A stretch of 11,614 nucleotides of DNA. Origin: Planctomycetota bacterium (GTDB taxonomy: Bacteria; Planctomycetota; Planctomycetia; Planctomycetales; Planctomycetaceae). The first letter of the stretch is position 1. Every line of letters begins with the position of its first letter. Location: positions 1 through 11,614 of the forward strand of contig JAADHY010000116.1 of assembly GCA_013151585.1 (NCBI GenBank), given 5' to 3'. Shown one piece after another: positions 5,876 through 11,614 of this stretch. A program made the translations under genes and the position numbers. A model generated the notes under the pieces. That model ran no database searches. It was not told the origin of the DNA and saw nothing but the letters and a program-made list of their open reading frames with translations.

Positions 5876-7068
5876 CGGTAAAGCTCCTCCAGACAGGCCA
5901 CGTCGACCGGTCGCGGATTGAATCGCCCCGTCCATTGCTGCGCGGCGTCCTCCGCCAATTCCGGGAGCGCCTGCTCGTCTACTCCACACGCTTTCAGATC
6001 GGTTGACAGCCCTACGGCTTCGGCGGCTTCTGTCAGCCATTCCGCCAGTCGCCCGGCTGCCTCCGTCGGCTCCGCATCCGCGGCAATCAGCTCCGCATCC
6101 GCCACCAGGTCTCGATAGAGGTCGCCGACAGCAGATGCGTTGAAACGGACGACGTGAGGCAACATCACTCCGACGGCCGCGCCGTGTTCCAGTCCGAAGC
6201 GGGCGGTCAGCGGATTGGCCAGCGCATGAGCGGCTCCGAGCATCGAGTTCTCGATGGCTGCGCCAGCCAAGTGGGCCCCTAATAGCATCGCCGCCCGTGC
6301 GGCGGCGTCCTCCGGATCGGCGACGCCCCGCAGAAAGCCCGCTGACAGCAACCGCCACGCTTGGCGAGCGAACATCTGCGACAAGCCATTGCGGCGCGTG
6401 CTCACGTAACTTTCAACAGCGTGACTGATGGCATCCATGCCGGTCGTCGCCGCGACCGATCGAGGCATTGTGCGTGTCAGATCCGGATCCAGGATCGCCA
6501 CTCGGCAGGCCGCCTTCTTGTCGCCGCAAGCCATTTTCTTGTGCGTTTTGGCATCGGCGATGACGGCGAACGATTGAGCTTCGCTGCCCGTTCCGGCCGT
6601 CGTTGGGATGGCCACCATCGGCAGCATCGGCCGCGTGGCTTGGCCAACCCCGCGGTAGTCCTCCATCCGGCCACCGTTCGTGAGAAGGAAGTTCACGCCT
6701 TTGGCACAATCCATGCTACTGCCGCCGCCGAGTCCAACCAGCCCGTCGATTCTCTCTCGTGCGGCCACCGCCACGGCCCGGTCGACATCGTCGGTCGTGG
6801 GGTTCGATTGGACCTGATCGTAGACGACCACTTCCACGCCCGCATTCCGAAGCGACGCCACCGCCCGATCGACGTGTCCGGCTCGACGCACACCTTCGTC
6901 CGTCACGACCAGTGCGCGCACGACGCCCAGCCCGCGCACCAGATCGCCCAGCCGCCCGAGCGTTCCGGGACCAAACACCACGCGCGTGTGCGGTTCCCAG
7001 TCAAAGGGAACCTGCACACCGCTCAGAGCGTCCATCGCTTTGTCGATCGCGGAACGTAACAACGTCAT
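5848..7068 (-). CDS. Iron-containing (group III) alcohol dehydrogenase
   Basis: About 406 residues from the ATG at 7068, the normal length for the family, which interconverts alcohols and aldehydes or ketones with NAD(P) in the cytoplasm. Numbering from that Met, the dinucleotide-binding GLGGGSSMD motif is at about 112-120, with IPTTAGTGSE at about 154-163. The metal ligands known from FucO are present: D212 and H216 in GMDAISHAVE, H281 in GAAHALANPL and H295 in GLEHG. FucO's second His in that loop (H267) is replaced by Asn; I recall this as common in the 'HAxANPLT' subgroup. No clear Shine-Dalgarno precedes the ATG; the frame stays open to 7224, but that extension (GTG-type starts, Pro/Arg/His-rich) is unlike the family. 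The 3' end overlaps the propeller gene by 28 bases. The substrate is unknown. Confidence 0.9.
   Translation of the reverse strand: MTLLRSAIDKAMDALSGVQVPFDWEPHTRVVFGPGTLGRLGDLVRGLGVVRALVVTDEGVRRAGHVDRAVASLRNAGVEVVVYDQVQSNPTTDDVDRAVAVAARERIDGLVGLGGGSSMDCAKGVNFLLTNGGRMEDYRGVGQATRPMLPMVAIPTTAGTGSEAQSFAVIADAKTHKKMACGDKKAACRVAILDPDLTRTMPRSVAATTGMDAISHAVESYVSTRRNGLSQMFARQAWRLLSAGFLRGVADPEDAAARAAMLLGAHLAGAAIENSMLGAAHALANPLTARFGLEHGAAVGVMLPHVVRFNASAVGDLYRDLVADAELIAADAEPTEAAGRLAEWLTEAAEAVGLSTDLKACGVDEQALPELAEDAAQQWTGRFNPRPVDVACLEELYRCAWNSRTV
5884..5890 (-). promoter_or_regulatory. Ribosome-binding site inside the dehydrogenase gene
   Basis: GGAGGAG on the minus strand encodes part of Leu-Glu-Glu near the dehydrogenase C-terminus and lies eight bases before the ATG at 5875. 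It fixes the propeller start and implies coupled translation. A later ATG at 5848, overlapping the dehydrogenase TAA as TAATG, has no such site. Confidence 0.75.
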
Positions 7069-7198
7069 CGGGATTTGTTTCGAGTTGGCGTGCTTCGATT
7101 TAGAGTCTTGCCCAAGGATGATGCTCGCATGGTGCGCGGATCTTTGTGGGTCGCACCTGCCGGGGGCGACTGGCCCGGGCGGCCGCATACTGGCATGG

Positions 7199-7239
7199 CG
7201 AGGCCCGGCTGTGACACCCGGCACGTGTCACCCGCCTCG
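7199..7239 (-). other. Intercistronic stem-loop between propeller and dehydrogenase genes
   Basis: The 251-base gap before the dehydrogenase holds a perfect inner stem GTGACAC (7211-7217) with GTGTCAC (7225-7231) around a 7-base loop, and an outer CGAGGC (7199-7204) with GCCTCG (7234-7239), separated by an asymmetric internal loop. There is no T-run after it on the minus strand. It may be an RNA processing, stabilising or attenuation structure, or a protein-binding inverted repeat. I see no convincing promoter in the rest of the gap (7069-7319). Confidence 0.45.
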
Positions 7240-7319
7240 GTTGCGGCCGACAGGCCACGCATGGATATTCCTTGAGATCGTGCGCCGAGGCGCCCGGCGA
7301 ATGGCCGAAGCGCATCGCC

Positions 7320-8972
7320 CTATTTTTCCTGAATCGCAAACAACGTCGATCGGTTCGAAATGAACAGAACGTTGTTGGCGACAATGGGCGTGCTGTAAAC
7401 GGCGTTGTTCATGTTGATCTCGCCGATTAATTCCATTTTTTTCGAGTGCTTGAAAATGGCGATGTCGCCGTCTTCGTCCCCGATGTAAACTTTTCCGTCG
7501 ACGATCAACGGCGAGCCCCAAACGGCGGCAAACAAATCGTAGGTCCAATAGGGCTTGCCCGTTCGAGCGTCCAAGCAGTGGAACAAGCCGCTGAAGTCGG
7601 CGGCGTACAGCAGATCGTCTTTGATGGCGACCGTGCTGATCGTTCGGTGCATCTCTTCCTCGAAGTCGATCTTCCCGTCGCCGTTGCGATCGACTTGGCT
7701 GTAGTGCCAGATCACGGCCGAGTTCGGGTTTGGGATGGCTTTCTCGCCCGCTTCCGTGTTGACGGCCTGCAGCCGTCGCGGCGGCAACGGACGGCCTTTG
7801 GCGTCGACGGCCAGCTCGGGGCTCACGTCCCCGCGCTTGGTCGGGTCAATGCACCAAAGATGCCCGATCCCTTCCCCGTGCTCCGGGTCCTGGCCGACGG
7901 CAATGTAGACGCGGTTATCATAAACGACAGGAGTCGCAATGAGATTGTTCCGCGTGCCGCGTCCGCCCAGCACCCATTTCGACGTCTTGGGATTGCAGTC
8001 GAACTTCCACAGCAGTTTCGAATGGCCGTGACCGTCTCCGCGCGGGTCGAAGCTGTACAACCAGCCGTCCCCTCCGGCGAACAGCACCTGCGGCTGGCCA
8101 TTGATAACCGCGTAGGCCGGTGACGACCACTGCCCGTGCAGGATGTTCCGCCCGGGCGACTTGTCCGTCCAAAGCACCTTGCCCGTCTCGCAATCCACGG
8201 CGATGAAGCTGGGTGCATCCGGAGCCGGCAGGTTGATGTGCGACTCGTCGACACCGTTCGAGGTGTTCACGAACAGGATGCCGCCGGCGGCCGTCACCGA
8301 GCAGGCGGCCATGTTGTGTTGCGAAACGCCCAGCTCGGCCATCATGTCTAGCACCCAGACGACATCGGCTTCGTCTTTGTTCTCGTTGTCTTCGGCTGTG
8401 TAAGGCCCGTCGTTTTCCCCGTCGTAGAAGCCCTCGGTGTCCAGACACCGGACTTCGCCCCGGCTGGTGACGAACCAAAGCCGATCGCCGTTCACGTACG
8501 GCGCATCGCAGATGCCCTGCAGCGGCCAGTCATGAACGCGCCCTGTCGGCAGCTTCGGGCTGGAGTGCTGCCAAAGGAACTTCCCGGTTTTGGCGTCAAA
8601 GCACAGCAAGCAGCCCAAGTCGACGCTGTCCGGGAAACGCTTCAGATACCCGGCCGCGTTGTTCGTGCCGACATACACCTTCCCGTTGGCCACGACAGGG
8701 TTGCCGTACGATTGCGATCCCAGGCGAGCCGTCCACAGGATGTTCTTCCCGCTTTCGACGTCCCATTCGGCCGGGATGTTGGTTCCGTGGGGCACGTTGT
8801 TGCGGTGAGACCATCCGCCCCACTGAGGCCAGTCGTAGCGGCCGACTTTCATCCTGGCGATGTCTTTCAAAGCCTCCGCAGTCGCGTCGTACTGCGGCTC
8901 GGCCGCCAAGACCGAGTTGGCCAAAGCGATCCAAGCGACCAGCCCCGTCATCCAATCCTTGTTCACTTTCAT
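7320..8972 (-). CDS. Secreted PQQ-like beta-propeller protein with EF-hand loop
   Basis: A 550-residue protein with a classic Sec signal (MKVNKDW, hydrophobic 9-22, cleavage near VLA-A24-E). The mature part opens with YDWPQWGGWSHRN (46-58), the 'DWPxW' start of planctomycete PQQ-like propellers, and contains blades such as GNPVVANGKVYVGT (90-103) and GSPLIVDGKVYIGDEDG (486-502). A canonical EF-hand calcium loop, DRNGDGKIDFEE (428-439: Asp1, Asn3, Asp5, Lys7, Asp9, Glu12), is inserted between blades. An acidic insert lies at 183-203 (ENDGPYTAEDNENKDEAD). No CxxCH heme site is present; C121-x2-C124 is followed by Phe. The ATG has GAGAGGA five bases upstream. It lies between the larger propeller gene (83 bases upstream) and the alcohol dehydrogenase, all co-directional. 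A PQQ-dependent dehydrogenase cannot be excluded but the key features of one are not visible; a structural or binding role is more likely. Confidence 0.88.
   Translation of the reverse strand: MKVNKDWMTGLVAWIALANSVLAAEPQYDATAEALKDIARMKVGRYDWPQWGGWSHRNNVPHGTNIPAEWDVESGKNILWTARLGSQSYGNPVVANGKVYVGTNNAAGYLKRFPDSVDLGCLLCFDAKTGKFLWQHSSPKLPTGRVHDWPLQGICDAPYVNGDRLWFVTSRGEVRCLDTEGFYDGENDGPYTAEDNENKDEADVVWVLDMMAELGVSQHNMAACSVTAAGGILFVNTSNGVDESHINLPAPDAPSFIAVDCETGKVLWTDKSPGRNILHGQWSSPAYAVINGQPQVLFAGGDGWLYSFDPRGDGHGHSKLLWKFDCNPKTSKWVLGGRGTRNNLIATPVVYDNRVYIAVGQDPEHGEGIGHLWCIDPTKRGDVSPELAVDAKGRPLPPRRLQAVNTEAGEKAIPNPNSAVIWHYSQVDRNGDGKIDFEEEMHRTISTVAIKDDLLYAADFSGLFHCLDARTGKPYWTYDLFAAVWGSPLIVDGKVYIGDEDGDIAIFKHSKKMELIGEINMNNAVYSTPIVANNVLFISNRSTLFAIQEK
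7656..7691 (-). other. EF-hand calcium-binding loop inside the propeller
   Basis: Twelve codons encode D-R-N-G-D-G-K-I-D-F-E-E, with every EF-hand position filled as expected, including Gly6, Ile8 and the bidentate Glu12. It sits on a long insertion after IWHYSQV and before the next blade (HRTISTVAIKDDLLYAADF), so calcium probably orders an inter-blade loop. Confidence 0.7.
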
Positions 8973-8977
8973 GGATA

Positions 8978-8984
8978 TCCTCTC
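8978..8984 (-). promoter_or_regulatory. Ribosome-binding site of the EF-hand propeller gene
   Basis: GAGAGGA on the minus strand lies five bases before the ATG at 8972 and confirms the start directly ahead of the Sec signal. Confidence 0.65.
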
Positions 8985-9023
8985 GTCGTTCCTTTCTGTT
9001 TCCTTCGCTGCCGGGCACCAAAT

Positions 9024-9055
9024 CGCGGAGGCGTGCCATCCGTGTTCGCTCCGCG
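9024..9055 (-). other. Stem-loop immediately after the large propeller gene
   Basis: CGCGGAG (9049-9055 read on the minus strand) pairs perfectly with CTCCGCG (9024-9030) around an 18-base loop. It starts at the base right after the TGA stop. ATTTGG follows rather than a T-run, so intrinsic termination is doubtful; an mRNA 3'-stabilising or processing stem between cotranscribed genes is plausible. Confidence 0.45.
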
Positions 9056-11614
9056 TCAGTTCGCCGTCACACGGACGTTGTCAATGAAAATCTCCGCGTC
9101 TTTGGCATTCCCGAACAGGCCGGGACTGCCGACCTCGTTGGGCGGCGCGTCCGTCCATTGGATCGACCAGTCCTCCGGCTCGTCGTGGCCTCGCGGCCAC
9201 ACCTTTCCCTTCAGCACAGCGACGACTCGTCCGTTCCGTTCTTCCACGGATGCCCGCAGCTTCATCGTGTACCAGACGTTCGGCTTCCACGCAAACGGTA
9301 CGGTCTTGAACTTCTTTTCGTGGGAGACCCACGAGACCAGCTTGAGCTGCTGGCTGGCCCCCATCATTTGCAGGCGATACCGCTGAGCGATCAGGCCGAT
9401 GTCCGGCAGTTTTCCTTCCCGCTCGGCCCCCATCACGTCCGCCTGAATCGTGTAGTCATGGAAGTCGGCGTGCCCCATCCAGGCTTGACTGCGAGCCCCT
9501 CTCGGGATGGTGGTGATCTTCACCATGACGCCGTTGCCCTTCACTTTGAGCGGGCCCCGTCGGACTGTCAACTGCACACCGCCTCGGGGCCCGGTTCCCC
9601 AAACGGCCTTGGCGATCACCTTGTGTTTTTGCAACACGGCGAGCGATGGGGCCAACAGCCGGCGAGCGGCTTCGACCGTTTTCGGCCGGGTCTTTTCGTC
9701 GGCCAGCCGCAGGAACCGTAACAAGGCGGTCCAGGCCTGTCGCGGCGTGCCGTCGTGAAAGGTGAGCTGGCCCGCTTCGACGGGTTGGTACTCCGGCCCG
9801 CGATTGGTGAAGCCGGTCATCAAGTAAATGTAAAGGTCCGCCGCCAGCGGATCTTCTTTCTTCAAGGTTTGCAACAGGTCGAAATCGAGCACGATGTGCC
9901 GATAGCGAGCCCCCACCCAAGTGACCGGCACTTGTCCGTCCGAGAAGTCGAAGTGCCACGGGAGGTCGGGCACCAGCCGAATTCGTGCTCGACCGGTCCG
10001 ATCGCCCACTTTGGCCGTCACCGTCACGGCCGCGTGGATGGGCCGTTCCGGGCTCACATAAAGTCCTTTGCGGTCGATCGATCCGGGTCCGTCCAACGAG
10101 AAGTTCACTTCCTCCGGGCGAGCCAGCCGCAAAAACTGACCGCGCGAATTGTAGAGCCGCACGTGAAACGGCTGCTTCTGTCCGCCCTGTTCCGCCTGTC
10201 CCGGCCGCAACAGGCACTCGACGGGCACGACTTGCACGTGTACCGGCCTCGCATCTTCCTGGATCAAGGGTTCGACGGCCGGCCGCGGGCGCGAGTCGGC
10301 CGCAATGGGCTGCTCCTCCTTCCCAATGCAATACAGCGCAGCCGATGTAGGCAGATAGATCCGGCCATGAGAAATAATCGGCGAGCCGTGTACCTCTTCG
10401 CCATTCAGCCGCAGGCGATGGACAACCTGGACTCCCTCCGCCGACGGTTTCAGCACATACCATCGCCCGTTCGCTGTGCACAGGTAGATTTTGCCATCGG
10501 CGTAGATGGGGCTGCCCCGCATCATCGTGCCGAGTTTCTTCCGAGCGATCAGCTTGCCTGTTTTTGCGTCGACGACCAGAAGCATGCCGTTGTCTTGGAC
10601 GGCGTAGAGGCGGCCGTCGACGACGATGGGCGAGCTCTTGCCGACGGTCCATTCCTCCACACGCCACAATTCGCCCGTTTTCGTGATGTCGCCTTTTTGA
10701 GTCGCATCGATGGCGAAAAGGGCTCCCATTCTGTTACCAACCAGATTCTCTTCGCTGTGACCACAAAAAACCGTCGTTTCGTCAATGACGGGGGTCGTGT
10801 TGATTCCGCGTCGTGAGACGTAATACTTCCAGACCGACCGGCCCGTTCGAGTCTGAAAGGCATGGATGCCACCATCGCCCGATCCGAAAACCAGTAACGA
10901 TTGTCCTTGGATGACCGCGGTGATGGGGGAACTGTAGACCGTGTCATACGGCAGCGGCCGCGTGCCGGAGAACCAGACCGGCTCGCCGTTACGCTTGTCA
11001 AAGGCCAGCAACCGGTGGGCCGGCTTGGCCATCTCGCCCCAACCGATGATCACCGCTCCGACGATTACCAGCTCATCATGCACGATCGGAAAACCGGTGC
11101 GGCCGCCGTAGGTACTCAGCAATCCGTATTCTTCGCACAGCGAATGGGACCACAGCGTCCGGCCCGTTACACCATCCAAGCATTGGAAGTAGCCGCACAC
11201 GCCCAACGCGAACACGTTGCCGGTTTCCGGGTCGCCGACCACACTGGACCAACCGACGCGGGTGTCGGGCACGTCGGAGAGATAAACGTTGAATCGGTTT
11301 TCCCAGATCCGCTCGCCCGTTTCCGCATCCAGGCACACCACTTTCTCGCCCTCGTCGAGCGTACCGGGGTTGTCGCGCACGAGCACGTACAGCTTGCCGT
11401 TCATGACGACGGGCGTTGAGCGGGTGGCATACTCCGCCTTTTTCCACAACAGGTTCTCGCCGTCGGGCGACCAACGATCGGCCAATCCTTTTTCGCGCGA
11501 AACACCGTTCAGTTCCGGCCCGCGCCAGTGCGGCCAGTCCATCGAGGCCGCCTGACGCACGTCGGCCCGCGAGCTCGGCAAGGGAACGAAAAAGAAAACC
11601 ACGGCTGTCAGCAG
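9056..11614 (-). CDS. Multidomain secreted PQQ-like beta-propeller protein with LamG-like C-terminus (5' partial)
   Basis: The gene runs off the right edge. A GTG at 11602 could be read as a start, but the frame continues to the edge as Leu-Leu-Thr-Ala-Val-Val-Phe-Phe-Phe, clearly the core of a signal peptide, so the true start lies outside. Residue numbers here count from that GTG. A 'MDWPHWRGPELNGVS' opening (21-35) leads into a PQQ-like propeller to about 430, with blades such as SSPIVVDGRLYAVQDNGML (323-341) and GSPIYADGKIYLCTANG (363-379). An Ig-like beta domain follows (about 452-545, ending TVTAKVGDRTGRARIRLVP), then a region of no recognised family (about 560-680, partly helical), then a LamG/DUF1080-like jelly roll (about 690-848) with WYTMKLRASVE and a terminal GLFGNAKDAEIFIDNVRV. 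That last domain type usually binds or acts on sugars. The combination suggests an envelope or secreted glycan-related protein; no catalytic site is evident. Confidence 0.88.
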   Translation of the reverse strand: MLTAVVFFFVPLPSSRADVRQAASMDWPHWRGPELNGVSREKGLADRWSPDGENLLWKKAEYATRSTPVVMNGKLYVLVRDNPGTLDEGEKVVCLDAETGERIWENRFNVYLSDVPDTRVGWSSVVGDPETGNVFALGVCGYFQCLDGVTGRTLWSHSLCEEYGLLSTYGGRTGFPIVHDELVIVGAVIIGWGEMAKPAHRLLAFDKRNGEPVWFSGTRPLPYDTVYSSPITAVIQGQSLLVFGSGDGGIHAFQTRTGRSVWKYYVSRRGINTTPVIDETTVFCGHSEENLVGNRMGALFAIDATQKGDITKTGELWRVEEWTVGKSSPIVVDGRLYAVQDNGMLLVVDAKTGKLIARKKLGTMMRGSPIYADGKIYLCTANGRWYVLKPSAEGVQVVHRLRLNGEEVHGSPIISHGRIYLPTSAALYCIGKEEQPIAADSRPRPAVEPLIQEDARPVHVQVVPVECLLRPGQAEQGGQKQPFHVRLYNSRGQFLRLARPEEVNFSLDGPGSIDRKGLYVSPERPIHAAVTVTAKVGDRTGRARIRLVPDLPWHFDFSDGQVPVTWVGARYRHIVLDFDLLQTLKKEDPLAADLYIYLMTGFTNRGPEYQPVEAGQLTFHDGTPRQAWTALLRFLRLADEKTRPKTVEAARRLLAPSLAVLQKHKVIAKAVWGTGPRGGVQLTVRRGPLKVKGNGVMVKITTIPRGARSQAWMGHADFHDYTIQADVMGAEREGKLPDIGLIAQRYRLQMMGASQQLKLVSWVSHEKKFKTVPFAWKPNVWYTMKLRASVEERNGRVVAVLKGKVWPRGHDEPEDWSIQWTDAPPNEVGSPGLFGNAKDAEIFIDNVRVTAN

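Noticed and set aside
5876..6358. N-terminal extension of the anchored propeller frame upstream of 5875
   Set aside because: It lies wholly inside the iron-ADH gene in another frame, and its product is an Arg/Gly-rich low-complexity shadow. The GGAGGAG-supported ATG at 5875 is the better start.
7069..7224. Upstream extension of the alcohol dehydrogenase to 7224
   Set aside because: The extra 52 residues are rich in Pro, Arg and His, unlike the family, and cross the intercistronic stem-loop.
7320..8972. A true PQQ-dependent alcohol dehydrogenase with cytochrome domain
   Set aside because: No vicinal Cys-Cys pair and no CxxCH heme site are present; only the propeller fold is supported.
9755..10816. 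A 353-codon + strand frame opposite the large propeller gene
   Set aside because: It is a shadow of the propeller and Ig-like coding sequence; long antisense frames are expected in DNA of this composition.
1..11614. CRISPR array, tRNA, rRNA, insertion sequence or phage gene
   Set aside because: I found no regular direct repeats with spacers, no tRNA-like cloverleaf, no transposase and no phage protein.

Overview
The window looks like chromosomal DNA of a GC-rich planctomycete, probably near the Pirellulales. This is inferred from gene content: three different secreted or anchored PQQ-like beta-propeller proteins of the 'DWPxWRG' style, a Tat-exported polysaccharide deacetylase, a group III iron alcohol dehydrogenase and a HemN-like radical SAM protein. 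There is no rRNA or other taxonomic marker, so the assignment is tentative.

Layout. On the + strand lie a Tat-signal NodB-type polysaccharide deacetylase (5-997) and, after a structured 126-base gap, a secreted protein of unknown family with glycoside-hydrolase-like features (1124-2809). A 398-base convergent intergenic region follows (2810-3207); it holds a degenerate REP-like inverted repeat and a hairpin just past the end of the minus-strand cluster. Everything to the right is on the minus strand and is read right to left: a propeller protein with Ig-like and LamG/DUF1080-like C-terminal domains (9056 to the right edge, 5' end missing), a propeller protein with an embedded EF-hand loop (7320-8972), an iron-dependent alcohol dehydrogenase (5848-7068), a membrane-anchored BamB/PQQ-like propeller protein (start 5875), and a HemN/HemW-like radical SAM protein (3208-4515).

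The last three minus-strand genes are tightly packed. The dehydrogenase and the anchored propeller overlap by 28 bases, with a perfect GGAGGAG ribosome-binding site inside the dehydrogenase. The anchored propeller gene carries an apparent frameshift in its last blade (near 4604-4612). In the alternative frame the last blade continues and stops at a TGA overlapping the radical SAM ATG (ATGA). The intact arrangement was therefore probably a translationally coupled ADH-propeller-radical SAM unit, and this copy has lost about 7 bases or contains a sequence error.

How the genes work together is inference only. The ADH and the radical SAM protein are predicted cytoplasmic, while the three propellers are exported or anchored. 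No cytochrome c motif (CxxCH) and no classical quinoprotein-ADH vicinal cysteine pair is visible in the propellers, so they are more likely structural or binding propellers than PQQ enzymes. The best candidates for an undescribed system are the coupled ADH-propeller-radical SAM trio and the adjacent propellers.
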